Counted from the first letter of the stretch, positions 16,960-25,116 are shown. The stretch: DNA of 50,232 bases from CAYLNM01 sp964385045 (GCA_964385045.1 CAYLNM010000017.1:1-50232); one strand, 5' to 3'. The notes: generated from the letters alone by a model not told the origin. A program made the numbers and translations.

Positions 16960-17076
16960 ATGAAGGTCCGCAGCAGCATCAAGCGCCGCACCAAGGACTG
17001 CCAGATCGTGATCCGCCGCGGCAAGCGGTACGTGATCAACAAGAGGAACCCGCGCCTCAAGCAGCGCCAGGGTTGA
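16960..17076 (+). CDS. rpmJ: 50S ribosomal protein L36, zinc-free form
   Basis: 38 residues, exactly the family length, beginning MKVRSSIKRRTKDCQ and ending in PRLKQRQG. The zinc-binding ligands of classical L36 (Cys11, Cys14, Cys27, His33) are Thr11, Cys14, Asn27 and Leu33 here, so the zinc site is lost. L36 is the smallest large-subunit protein and joins 23S domains II, V and VI. The preceding GGGAGAGGA is a good ribosome binding site. It sits between infA and rpsM, the usual place. Confidence 0.95.
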   Translation: MKVRSSIKRRTKDCQIVIRRGKRYVINKRNPRLKQRQG

Positions 17077-17092
17077 GCGAGGAGCACGCCCG

Positions 17093-17470
17093 ATGCCACG
17101 TATCGCCGGTGTCGACATCCCCGAGAAGAAGAAGATCCGCTACTCGCTGCGGTACATCCACGGGATCGGTCCGAAGTTCGCGGACGACATCCTCGCGGAA
17201 GCCAACATCGACCCGGACAAGAAGGCGGGCGAGCTGACCGACCAGGAGGTCGGCATGATCGCCCAGATCCTCGACCAGTCCTACATCGTCGAGGGTGCCC
17301 TTCGGCGCCAGGTGCAGCAGGCCGTCCAGCGGCTGCGGGACATCCGGGCGTACCGCGGTGATCGCCATCGCAAGGGGCTCCCGGTCCGCGGCCAGCGCAC
17401 GCGGTGCAACGCCCGCACCCGCAAGGGCCGCAAGAAGACGGTGGCCGGCAAGAAGGGCGTCAAGGGCTGA
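17093..17470 (+). CDS. rpsM: 30S ribosomal protein S13
   Basis: 125 residues. MPRIAGVDIPEKKKIRYSLR, then a helix-two-turn-helix (YIHGIGPKFADDIL) and the basic C-terminal RGQRTRCNARTRKGRKK tail that contacts P-site tRNA. S13 also forms bridges to the 50S subunit. Only 16 nt separate it from rpmJ. A 253-nt gap with no visible gene follows. Confidence 0.97.
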   Translation: MPRIAGVDIPEKKKIRYSLRYIHGIGPKFADDILAEANIDPDKKAGELTDQEVGMIAQILDQSYIVEGALRRQVQQAVQRLRDIRAYRGDRHRKGLPVRGQRTRCNARTRKGRKKTVAGKKGVKG

Positions 17471-17723
17471 GGCCCGCCCCGGGGTCGACTCGCCCGTCCG
17501 GCCCCGACATCGTTCATCGCCGCCGCCCTCGTCCGGGCGGCGGCAGGTCGCCCGCGGACGTCGGCTCTCGCCGGCTCCGCGGGCGTTCGTCCCCGGCGGG
17601 GCGATCCGGCACGGGCCGGCCCCGCCCGTTCGCGAGGCACCTGCCCGTCCCCGTCGCGCCGCGGCGGGCCCCGGGAGAAGGCGCCGCAGGAAGCGAGGCG
17701 CGGCCATCGGCCGCGAGCGATCC

Positions 17724-18098
17724 ATGGCCAAGCGCAGCAAGATCCGCAAGAACGTCGTCAAGGGCATCGCCCACGTGAAGGCGACGTTCAACAACACGAT
17801 CATCACCATCACCGACATGAACGGCGAGACGCTCGCCTGGGACTCGGCCGGCACGGTCGGGTTCAAGGGCGCCCGCAAGGCGACGCCGTTCGCCGCGTCC
17901 CGGGCGGCCGAGAAGGTGGCCGGCAAGGTCAAGCGGCTCGGAATGCGCGAGGTCGAGGTCCACGTGAAGGGCCCCGGCTCCGGCCGCGAGTCGGCGGTGA
18001 CCGGCCTCGAGAACGCGGGCATGAACGTCAGCGCCCTCGAGGACCACACGCCGATCCCGCACAACGGCTGCCGGCCCCGGAAGAAGCGGCGCGTCTGA
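17724..18098 (+). CDS. rpsK: 30S ribosomal protein S11
   Basis: 124 residues from the ATG at 17724. KRSKIRKNVVKGIAHVKATF, NNTIITITDMNGETLAWDSA, and the C-terminal HNGCRPRKKRRV are S11 signatures. S11 forms the 30S platform with S6, S18 and S21. The usual next gene rpsD (S4) is missing; a 186-nt gap leads to rpoA. Confidence 0.96.
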   Translation: MAKRSKIRKNVVKGIAHVKATFNNTIITITDMNGETLAWDSAGTVGFKGARKATPFAASRAAEKVAGKVKRLGMREVEVHVKGPGSGRESAVTGLENAGMNVSALEDHTPIPHNGCRPRKKRRV

Positions 18099-18284
18099 CC
18101 CGGCCGCCGGCCGTCCCGCCCGTCCATCGTGACGCGGCTCGGGCGGCCACGACCGTTCCGACGCGCTCCGAATCGTCTTGCGTCGCGGGACAGAAGGGCG
18201 GCGTGGCCCCGGCGGCGGCCATCCCGATCCGTGCTCCCGCGGCCGTCTCCCCCGAGACTCGCCGCCACCCCTGGAGCCATCGTC

Positions 18285-19295
18285 ATGCACGTTCGCTGGC
18301 GCGGCCTCGAGCTCCCGGCCCGAGTGGTCGTGGAGGAGCAGTCCAAGTCCGACACGTTCGGGCGATTCATCGTCGAGCCGTTCGAGCGCGGCTTCGGCAC
18401 CACCATCGGCAACAGCCTCCGGCGGATCCTGCTGTCCTCGGTCGAGGGCGCGGCGGTCGTCAAGACCCGCATCCAGGGCGTCGAGCACGAGTTCTCGACG
18501 CTGTCGGGCGTCCTCGAGGACGTCACCGACATCATCCTGAACATGAAGGGCCTCGTGGTGAGGCTCGAGGGCGACGAGCCCCGCACGATGCGACTCGCCG
18601 CCACCGGCCCGGGCGAGGTGACCGCCGACCTGATCGAGGCGGACACGAACGTCGAGATCATCAACCCCGACCACGTCATCTGCACCCTCACCGACGAGGT
18701 GGACTTCGAGTGCGAGATGACGGTGGCCAAGGGACGCGGCTACCAGCCCGCGAGCGAGCAGTTCGCCAAGCGGGACGAGCAGGTGATCGGCGAGATCCCG
18801 ATCGACGCGGTCTTCAGTCCGGTGCAGCGCGTCCGCTACCGGGTCGAGAACACCCGCATCGGCCAGAAGACGAACTACGACAAGCTCATCCTCGACGTCT
18901 GGACCGACAAGACCTCGAGCCCCGAGCTCGTCCTCGTCGAGGCGGCCAAGATCCTGCGGAAGCACCTCAATCCCTTCGTCCAGTACTTCGAGGTGGGCGG
19001 CGACTACGTCACGCCGGACGCGGTGGCGGCGGCCGAGGTCGACGAGGAGCTCAACCGGAAGCTCAACATGCAGGTCGGCGACCTCGACATGTCCGTCCGG
19101 GCCACGAACTGCCTCGAGTCGGCCAACATCCGCACGGTGGCCGACCTCATCCAGAAGTCCGAGACGGACCTGCTGGCCGTCCGAAGCTTCGGCAAGACCT
19201 CGCTCCGCGAGGTGAAGCGCAAGCTCGAGGACATGAACCTCCACCTCGGCTACCCGATCCCCGATGCCTACAAGCCCGAGGCCGCCGAGGTCTGA
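18285..19295 (+). CDS. rpoA: DNA-directed RNA polymerase subunit alpha
   Basis: 336 residues from the ATG at 18285 (MHVRWRGLELPARVVVEEQS). The N-terminal dimerisation domain has FGRFIVEPFERGFGTTIGNS and LRRILLSSVEGAAV; the C-terminal DNA/activator-binding domain has ELNLSVRAXNCL-like DLDMSVRATNCLESANIRTV and SFGKTSLREVKRKLEDMNL. Alpha dimer is the scaffold for beta and beta-prime. The longer open frame upstream of 18285 is low-complexity and lacks family similarity. Confidence 0.97.
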   Translation: MHVRWRGLELPARVVVEEQSKSDTFGRFIVEPFERGFGTTIGNSLRRILLSSVEGAAVVKTRIQGVEHEFSTLSGVLEDVTDIILNMKGLVVRLEGDEPRTMRLAATGPGEVTADLIEADTNVEIINPDHVICTLTDEVDFECEMTVAKGRGYQPASEQFAKRDEQVIGEIPIDAVFSPVQRVRYRVENTRIGQKTNYDKLILDVWTDKTSSPELVLVEAAKILRKHLNPFVQYFEVGGDYVTPDAVAAAEVDEELNRKLNMQVGDLDMSVRATNCLESANIRTVADLIQKSETDLLAVRSFGKTSLREVKRKLEDMNLHLGYPIPDAYKPEAAEV

Positions 19296-19358
19296 CCGCG
19301 AATCACCCTCCGGCGGCGGGGACACCCGCCGCCGGGGCTTGACCCCAGGAGTCACGTC

Positions 19359-20048
19359 ATGCGTCACCGGATCCACGGCCGTCAGCTCAGCCGCGACAGC
19401 GAGCACCGCCGCGCGATGCTCCGCAACCTCGCCGCCGGCCTCTTCGAGCACGGTCAGATCGAGACCACGCTGCCGAAGGCGAAGGCGGTCCAGTCCTTCG
19501 CCGAGAAGCTCATCACCACCGCGAAGAAGGGCACCCTCCACGCCCGGCGCCAGCTCGAGTCCGAGCTCACCGATCGCCGGATCCACGCGTGGGTCGCCGA
19601 CCCGGCGGTGCCGGACAGCCGCAAGGACAACCCCTGGTTCGACCTCCCGGACGAGGACGACATCACGTTCAACCGCTACGGCGAGCTGAAGAAGGCCCCG
19701 CGGCTGATCCAGCACGTGATGTCCGTCGTCGCGCCGATGTTCGCCGACCGCGACGGCGGCTACACCCGGATCATCAAGACCGGTCGCCACCGGCTGGGCG
19801 ATGGCACCGATCTGGTGCTGCTCCAGCTCGTCGGCGTCGAGGACGGCCCGGAGATCGGCGGCCAGAAGAGCGGCCGGCGTCGCCAGGCCGACCGGCGGAC
19901 CGAGTTCCTCGCCAGGCTCCGCGACGGTGCGGGCGGCGGCGGGGCGGCCGAGACGGCCGTCGCCGAGGCTCCGGCCGAGGCCGTGAGCGATACGGACCCC
20001 GAGGCCGAGGGCGGCGACGACGCGACGAGCGAGTCCTCCAAGGACTGA
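19359..20048 (+). CDS. rplQ: 50S ribosomal protein L17, enlarged
   Basis: 229 residues against the usual ~120. The start MRHRIHGRQLSRDSEHRRAM and the GGYTRIIKTGRHRLGDGTDL block are plain L17. Between them an insertion of about 40 residues (around 72-111, including NPWFDLPDEDDITFNRYGEL) separates the two halves, and after VLLQLVG there is an extra ~75-residue tail that is basic at first and then acidic and low-complexity. L17 lies at the tunnel exit side of the 50S subunit, so the additions would be on the surface. It is the last gene before a strong terminator. Confidence 0.95.
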   Translation: MRHRIHGRQLSRDSEHRRAMLRNLAAGLFEHGQIETTLPKAKAVQSFAEKLITTAKKGTLHARRQLESELTDRRIHAWVADPAVPDSRKDNPWFDLPDEDDITFNRYGELKKAPRLIQHVMSVVAPMFADRDGGYTRIIKTGRHRLGDGTDLVLLQLVGVEDGPEIGGQKSGRRRQADRRTEFLARLRDGAGGGGAAETAVAEAPAEAVSDTDPEAEGGDDATSESSKD

Positions 20049-20100
20049 CGCCCTCGTGGCGGACCGGCCGCTCCGGCGGGCGGCCGCGCGTGACGACACT

Positions 20101-20137
20101 CGACGACGGCCCGGTGCGATGCGCCGGGCCGTCGTCG
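20101..20137 (+). terminator. Terminator hairpin after rplQ
   Basis: Perfect 14-bp arms CGACGACGGCCCGG (20101-20114) and CCGGGCCGTCGTCG (20124-20137) around a 9-nt loop, followed by CGTTGTGG. The T-run is weak, as is common in such GC-rich genomes. It closes the ribosomal transcription unit. Confidence 0.75.
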
Positions 20138-20539
20138 CGTTGTGGCCGCCCGGACGGACCGCGGCCGGGTCGGGCGCCGAGGTCGAACCGCGTCCGGCGT
20201 GCGCTCGGACCGCCGAGTCCTCCGGACGAGCGGAGCCCGCCGGGCGAGCAGGGACCGCCAGACCCGCGGGATCGCGCCGATCCTGCGCCGATGCGGTGGC
20301 ACTGCTCCGGCGGTGGGGGGCGGCGACGGCGGTTCGCCGCTCCGCGGTCAAGCGCCGGGCAGCGGTGGCCGATGCCGACTGCGGTCGGTCGACGGCGGGG
20401 GGACGGCGGCGGGCGCCGCCGCCGCGGACCTCGGGATCGCGGGCCGCGGGCGCCGCCGCCGCGTCGCCGGGCCCGGTGGCCCGAGCGCAGCCGATGGCCC
20501 GTGGCGGGCCCCGTGCGGGTCGTCCCCGGAGTGTCCGGC
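20138..20539. other. Intergenic GC-rich stretch before the H-NOX gene
   Basis: About 400 nt with no gene that I can support. All six frames give Arg/Pro/Gly-rich peptides without family resemblance, and I see no clear promoter box. Confidence 0.5.
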
Positions 20540-21091
20540 ATGAAGGGCGTCGTGTTCACCGAGTTCCTCGAGCTGGTCGAGTCCCGCTGGGGCTACGAAC
20601 AGGTCGATCGCATCGTCGACGCCGCCGAGCTGGATCACGACGGGGCCTACGTGGCGACCGGGACCTACCACCACGGGGAGCTCGTTCGGATGGTCGTCGC
20701 CCTCTCGGCCGACGTCGACGTGCCGGTGCCGGCCCTGGTCCGTGCGTTCGGCGAGCACCTCTTCTTCCGATTCGTGGAGGCACATGGCTCCTTCTTCGAG
20801 GGGGTGCCGGACAGCCGGAGCTTCCTCGAGCGGGTGCACGACGTCATCCACGTGGAGGTCCGCAAGCTGTACCCCGACGCGGATCTGCCCTCGCTCGAGT
20901 GCGAACGCCGGGCGGGCGGCGTGCTCGACGTGCACTACCGGTCCGGGCGGCACTTCGCCGATCTCGCGGAGGGACTGATCGCCGGCTGCATCCGCCACTT
21001 CGACGACGAGCTCGACGTCGAGCGGGAGGACCGCGAGGTCGCCGAGGGCAGTCACGTCGTCTTCCGCCTCATGCCCCGGCGCGCCGCATGA
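20540..21091 (+). CDS. H-NOX haem-binding gas sensor
   Basis: 183 residues, a free-standing H-NOX (HNOB) domain. The start MKGVVFTEFLELVESRWGYE is typical. His100 (in FLERVHDVIH) is the expected proximal haem ligand, and Tyr133-Ser135-Arg137 (YRSGR) is the YXSXR motif that holds the haem propionates. The position that is Tyr140 in the oxygen-binding Thermoanaerobacter protein appears to be Leu142, so a nitric-oxide sensor that excludes oxygen is likely (inference by hand alignment). Its TGA overlaps the ATG of the histidine kinase, the usual partner of bacterial H-NOX proteins. Confidence 0.92.
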   Translation: MKGVVFTEFLELVESRWGYEQVDRIVDAAELDHDGAYVATGTYHHGELVRMVVALSADVDVPVPALVRAFGEHLFFRFVEAHGSFFEGVPDSRSFLERVHDVIHVEVRKLYPDADLPSLECERRAGGVLDVHYRSGRHFADLAEGLIAGCIRHFDDELDVEREDREVAEGSHVVFRLMPRRAA

Positions 21092-22773
21092 GCGACTCCG
21101 GCTCCGACCACGTGCCGCGCCGCACCTTCGAGCGCGAGCGAGCCGCCCGCAAGGAGGCCGAGCGCCTGCTCGAGGAGAAGGCGCGCGAGCTCTTCGACGC
21201 CAGTCGCGCGCTGGAGCTGATGAACGCGGGGCTGGAGGAGCGCATCGCGGCCCGGACGCGGGAGCTCGCCGAGGCCCTCGCCCGCGCGGAGGAGGCGAGC
21301 CGGGCCAAGAGCCGCTTCCTCGCGGTCGTCAGCCACGAGCTGCGCACGCCGCTGACGTCCATCCTCGGGTACGCGGACCTGCTCCGGGAGCCCATGCTCG
21401 AGCCGGCCGAGCGCGGCGAGTTCGCCGGCGTGGTGCACCGCAGCGGCGAACGGCTGCTCGCCATGATCGATCGCGTCCTGCAGATCGCCGAGCTCGAGCA
21501 GGCCGAGGACCACCTCCGCGTCGGACCGCTCGATCTCCCCGCGACCCTCGAGGGCGAGCTCGATCGCGTGCGATCAGCGGCCGAGGACCGGGCCGTGACC
21601 CTCCATCTCCGGGGTGACGGCCCGGTGCCCCGGATGATCCTCGCGGCGGGCGATCGCGTGCGGGCCGCGGTGGGCGCGCTGCTCGAGAACGCGGTCCGGT
21701 TCACCGAGGCCGGACGGGTGGAGCTCGTGGTCGCCTACGGTCGCGCGCCGGACGGCGGCCGGGCGGAGGACTCCGATGGCGACGCCCGCGCGGCATCGGA
21801 CCCGACGCGGCCCCGGGGCGGGCACGTCACCGAGGCGACCGGAGCGGCCGCGGCGACCGGCCCGGAGGCATCGGCCACGGACGCCCGGGCCGGGGCGCCC
21901 GCCGGCGAGCCCGCCGTCGACGGACCGGTGCCGCCGGGGCATCTCCGGATCGAGGTGCACGACAACGGCGTCGGGATCGCGGAGGCCGACCTCGATCGGA
22001 TCTTCGAGCCGTTCGAGCAGGTCGAGACGGGGATGAGCCGGCGCTGGGACGGCCCCGGGCTCGGTCTGACCATCGCCCGGAACGCCGCCCGCGTGCTCGG
22101 AGGCGACGTGATCGTCCGCAGCGAGCCGGGGCACGGCTCGATCTTCCGGCTGCAGGTCCCCGTCGAGGCGTCGGCCCGCGGTGGCTGGCTCCGGCTCGGC
22201 GAGGGCATGCCGCTTCCGCGCCGCGGTCCGCGCGACGCCGCCGCGGGTCGCCCGATCGAGGGACTGCGGGTCCTCGTGGCCGAGGACCAGGCCGAGATTC
22301 GCTGGCTCGTGCGGCAGGTGCTCGAACGAGCCGGCGCGACCGTGCTCGAGGCCGCGGACGGCGAGGAGCTGATCGAGCGGGTCGGCCGCGAGACGATCGA
22401 TCTCGTGGTGACCGATCTCCAGATGCCGCGGTGCGACGGCTACACCGCGATCGCCCGGCTGCGGGCGGACGGGTTCGACCGGCCGGTGCTCGCCCTCACC
22501 GCCCACGCCCTCGGCAGCGACGTGAGCGAGGCCCGGAGTGCCGGGTGCGACGAGTATCTCGTGAAGCCGGTCGACCCGGTACGCCTCGTCGACGCCTGCC
22601 TCCGCTGGCAGGGGCGGCGGCACCTGCCCGCGGCTCCGGCCGCCCGGCGCGACCCCGAGGGAGGAGACTCGCACCGCCAGGGCGACGACGGCACGCTCCA
22701 TCGCCCGCCGCCCGGCCCCGACGATCCGGGGGATCGCGGCGGCGGCGGGGACGAGCGCCCGAACGCCGGCTGA
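21088..22773 (+). CDS. Hybrid histidine kinase, probable H-NOX partner
   Basis: 561 residues. An N-terminal coiled coil (~15-75) leads to the HisKA domain with His83 in FLAVVSHELRTPLTSILGYA. The HATPase domain has Asn201 in LLENAVRF, DNGVGI from residue 292 and GPGLGLTIARNAARVLGG. An unusual Ala/Gly/Pro-rich insertion of ~70 residues lies between the N and G1 boxes. A receiver domain (~392-515) has its phosphate acceptor at Asp443 (VVTDLQMPRCDGY) and the conserved Lys in YLVKPVD. There is no transmembrane or sensor domain, so the input should come from the overlapping H-NOX protein, as in HnoK systems. No output domain or further regulator is nearby. Confidence 0.92.
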   Translation: MSDSGSDHVPRRTFERERAARKEAERLLEEKARELFDASRALELMNAGLEERIAARTRELAEALARAEEASRAKSRFLAVVSHELRTPLTSILGYADLLREPMLEPAERGEFAGVVHRSGERLLAMIDRVLQIAELEQAEDHLRVGPLDLPATLEGELDRVRSAAEDRAVTLHLRGDGPVPRMILAAGDRVRAAVGALLENAVRFTEAGRVELVVAYGRAPDGGRAEDSDGDARAASDPTRPRGGHVTEATGAAAATGPEASATDARAGAPAGEPAVDGPVPPGHLRIEVHDNGVGIAEADLDRIFEPFEQVETGMSRRWDGPGLGLTIARNAARVLGGDVIVRSEPGHGSIFRLQVPVEASARGGWLRLGEGMPLPRRGPRDAAAGRPIEGLRVLVAEDQAEIRWLVRQVLERAGATVLEAADGEELIERVGRETIDLVVTDLQMPRCDGYTAIARLRADGFDRPVLALTAHALGSDVSEARSAGCDEYLVKPVDPVRLVDACLRWQGRRHLPAAPAARRDPEGGDSHRQGDDGTLHRPPPGPDDPGDRGGGGDERPNAG

Positions 22774-22831
22774 CCGCTGCGGTCGCGGCTCCCGCCGTCG
22801 GCCGACACCGACCGGCGGACCGGGGCCCACC

Positions 22832-23107
22832 GCCGGCCGCGCAGGCGCCGCCGGTCCTTGCCGGCCGCGCAGGCGCCGCCGGTCCTTGCCGGCCGCGCAG
22901 GCGCCGCCGGTCCTNNNNNNNNNNNNNNNNNNNNNNNNNNNNNNNNNNNNNNNNNNNNNNNNNNNNNNNNNNNNNNNNNNNNNNNNNNNNNNNNNNNNNN
23001 NNNNNNNNNNNNNNGCCGGCCGCGCAGGCGCCGCCGGTCCTTGCCGGCCGCGCAGGCGCCGCCGGTCCTCGCCGGCCCCGCCGGCCGCGCAGGCCCCGCC
23101 GATCCTC
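22832..23107. repeat. 28-bp tandem repeat array broken by the assembly gap
   Basis: Identical 28-bp units at 22832-22859, 22860-22887 and 22888 to the gap edge, then 23015-23042 and 23043-23070 after it; a degraded unit lies at 23080-23107. Each begins GCCGGCCGCGCAGGCGCCGC. There are no spacers between units. As 28 is not a multiple of three, the array is unlikely to encode a protein repeat. It fills most of the 526-nt space between the kinase and the peroxidase genes. Confidence 0.9.
22915..23014. other. Assembly gap of 100 N
   Basis: Exactly 100 N, the conventional length for a gap of unknown size, with the same 28-bp unit on both sides. The repeat copy number in the real genome is therefore unknown. 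Confidence 0.97.
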
Positions 23108-23288
23108 GCCGGCCCTCGCCGGCCCCGCCGCGCCCTCCGCAGTCCGCCGTCGTCCTCGGCACGCGCGGCCGTGCCCCGGCGGCGGCCCTCCCCGCGTCGC
23201 CGCCTGCCGCCCGCCCCGGGGGCGAGCTCGCTCCGACGGCGGCCTGCGCCCGGGGCCGCGACCGCGGCCCGGTGTCGCTCGCCGGCCC

Positions 23289-23294
23289 TACAGT
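23289..23294 (+). promoter_or_regulatory. -10 element, possible leaderless start of the peroxidase gene
   Basis: TACAGT ends 5 nt before the ATG at 23300. No Shine-Dalgarno sequence and no clear -35 are seen. Confidence 0.35.
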
Positions 23295-23299
23295 CGTCC

Positions 23300-23992
23300 A
23301 TGACCGTTCATCCCCGCCGTCGTGCTCGCCGATCCATCCCCGCCCCCGCCCGTCCGACACGCGTCGTGCCGCTCGCGGCGGCGATGGCGATGCTGGCTCT
23401 CGGCGGCCTGCACGCCGGCTGCGCCCGGGAGGCCCCCGTGACCAAGGAGCTCGTCACCAAGTGGGAGGGCTCGTCCCTCTACGACCTCGACGCCGAGACG
23501 CTCGGCGGCGAGCCGGCGCCGCTCGATCGCTACCGCGGCCAGGTGACGCTGGTGGTGAACACCGCGAGCAAGTGCGGCTTCACGCCGCAGTATGCCGGGC
23601 TCCAGCGCCTGCACGAGCGCTTCGCCGAGCGTGGCTTCGCGGTGCTGGGCTTCCCGAGCGGCGACTTCATGAACCAGGAGTTCGCGACCGCGGCGGAGAT
23701 CCAGGAGTTCTGCTCGACGAACTACCAGGTCTCGTTCCCGATGTTCGCCAAGGTCCGGACCAAGGCGGGGCAGGGGCAGTCGCCCGTCTACGAGTTCCTC
23801 GGCACCCGCACCGGCGACCTGCCGGCCTGGAACTTCGGCAAGTACCTCGTGGATCGCGACGGGCAGCCCATCGCCTACTGGGGCTCCCGCACCACGCCGG
23901 AGAGCGACGAGATCGTGGCCGCGATCGAGACCGCCCTCGCATCCGAGACCGGCGAGTCGGCGGACGCCCCCGGGACGTCCGCCGCCGGCTGA
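23300..23992 (+). CDS. Glutathione-peroxidase-family lipoprotein (BtuE-like)
   Basis: 230 residues. A lipoprotein signal peptide ends in LHAGC (lipid-anchored Cys41). The peroxidase fold follows with the peroxidatic Cys92 in NTASKCGFTPQYAGLQ, Trp177 in WNFGKYLVDRDG, and the BtuE-like FCSTNYQVSFPMFAKV segment. The usual FPCNQF block is FPSGDF (118-123), so the second Cys and the catalytic Gln of the classical tetrad are Ser and Asp. It probably reduces peroxides with a thioredoxin-type donor outside the cytoplasm. The ATG lies 5 nt after a TACAGT box. Confidence 0.87.
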   Translation: MTVHPRRRARRSIPAPARPTRVVPLAAAMAMLALGGLHAGCAREAPVTKELVTKWEGSSLYDLDAETLGGEPAPLDRYRGQVTLVVNTASKCGFTPQYAGLQRLHERFAERGFAVLGFPSGDFMNQEFATAAEIQEFCSTNYQVSFPMFAKVRTKAGQGQSPVYEFLGTRTGDLPAWNFGKYLVDRDGQPIAYWGSRTTPESDEIVAAIETALASETGESADAPGTSAAG

Positions 23993-24043
23993 CGCCGCGG
24001 GCGGCGAGGGGGTCCCCGGGGCGGCCGTCCCGGCGCCATTCGC

Positions 24044-24049
24044 TACCAT
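24044..24049 (+). promoter_or_regulatory. -10 element, possible leaderless start of pheS
   Basis: TACCAT ends 7 nt before the GTG at 24057. No Shine-Dalgarno sequence is present. Confidence 0.35.
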
Positions 24050-24056
24050 TCCGTCC

Positions 24057-25040
24057 GTGATCGACGACCTCGAGCAGCTCCTGACCGACGCCACCCACGA
24101 CCTCGACGCGGTCGGCGACGCCGACGCGCTGGAGGCGTGGCGCATCGCCTACCTCGGCACCAAGGGTCGCCTGCGCGGGCTCATGCCGCGCATGAAGGAG
24201 GTCCCGAAGGAGCGGAAGAAGGAGGTCGGGCAGCGGCTCAACGAGGTCAAGACCGCGATCGAGTCGGCCTTCGAGGCGAAGCAGGCCGCGCTCGAGACCA
24301 CCGGCCCCGCGGGCCCGGCGATCGACGTCACCGAGCCGGGCATCCCGGTCGGCCTCGGGCGGCGGCACGTCCTGACGCGGACCATCGACGAGATCACCGA
24401 CGTCTTCGCGCGGATGGGCTTCTCGACCGCGACCGGCCCCGAGGTCGAGGACGAGTGGCACAACTTCAACGCCCTCAACATCCCCGACGATCATCCGGCC
24501 CGCGATCCGATCGACAACTTCTACATGGGCGGCCACCGGCTGCTCCGCACGCAGACCTCCACCGTGCAGATCCGCGCCATGGAGGCGATGCAGCCGCCGC
24601 TGAAGATCATCGCGGTCGGCCGCGTGTACCGGCCCGACACCCACGACGCCACGCACTACTCGATGTTCCATCAGGTCGAGGGCCTGCACGTCGACCGGAA
24701 CGTCACGATGGCGGATCTGAAGACGACGCTCTTCCAGTTCGCCCGGGCCTACTTCGGCCCCGAGGCGGAGGTGCGGATCCGGCCGTCGTTCTTCCCGTTC
24801 ACCGAGCCGTCGGCCGAGGTGGACATGAAGATGCGGGTCAAGGGCCGCTGGCAGTGGGTCGAGCTCGGCGGCTGCGGCATGGTCGACCCGAACGTCTTCG
24901 AGGCCGTGGGCTACGACCCCGAGGAGTGGACCGGCTTCGCCTTCGGCCTCGGCATCGAGCGCATCGCGATGCGGAAGTACGGCATCGCCGACATCCGCTG
25001 GCTGTTCGAGAACGACGTCCGGTTCCTCCGGCAGTTCTGA
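24057..25040 (+). CDS. pheS: Phenylalanine--tRNA ligase alpha subunit
   Basis: 327 residues from a GTG. An N-terminal coiled coil (tRNA-binding, ~1-85) precedes the class II catalytic core. Motif 2 is GRVYRPDTHDATHYSMFHQV and motif 3 GFAFGLGIERIAMRKYG; TSTVQIRAM and RIRPSFFPFTEPSAEVDM are PheS signatures. It charges tRNA-Phe together with PheT. Normally pheT follows directly; here a 251-nt spacer and tyrS follow, so pheT must be elsewhere. Confidence 0.96.
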   Translation: MIDDLEQLLTDATHDLDAVGDADALEAWRIAYLGTKGRLRGLMPRMKEVPKERKKEVGQRLNEVKTAIESAFEAKQAALETTGPAGPAIDVTEPGIPVGLGRRHVLTRTIDEITDVFARMGFSTATGPEVEDEWHNFNALNIPDDHPARDPIDNFYMGGHRLLRTQTSTVQIRAMEAMQPPLKIIAVGRVYRPDTHDATHYSMFHQVEGLHVDRNVTMADLKTTLFQFARAYFGPEAEVRIRPSFFPFTEPSAEVDMKMRVKGRWQWVELGGCGMVDPNVFEAVGYDPEEWTGFAFGLGIERIAMRKYGIADIRWLFENDVRFLRQF

Positions 25041-25116
25041 TGGGCGGCGCGGTCGCGCCCGCGGGCGGACATGCGGCCGTCGGCCCGTTCGCCCGTTCGT
25101 CCCCCGCGCGTCCACG

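Noticed and set aside
17514..20351. A 945-codon minus-strand frame across rpsK, rpoA and rplQ
   Set aside because: Antisense to three certain genes; a shadow of their codon use.
22832..23107. Tandem repeat taken as a CRISPR array
   Set aside because: The 28-bp units are directly adjacent with no spacers, and no cas gene is near.
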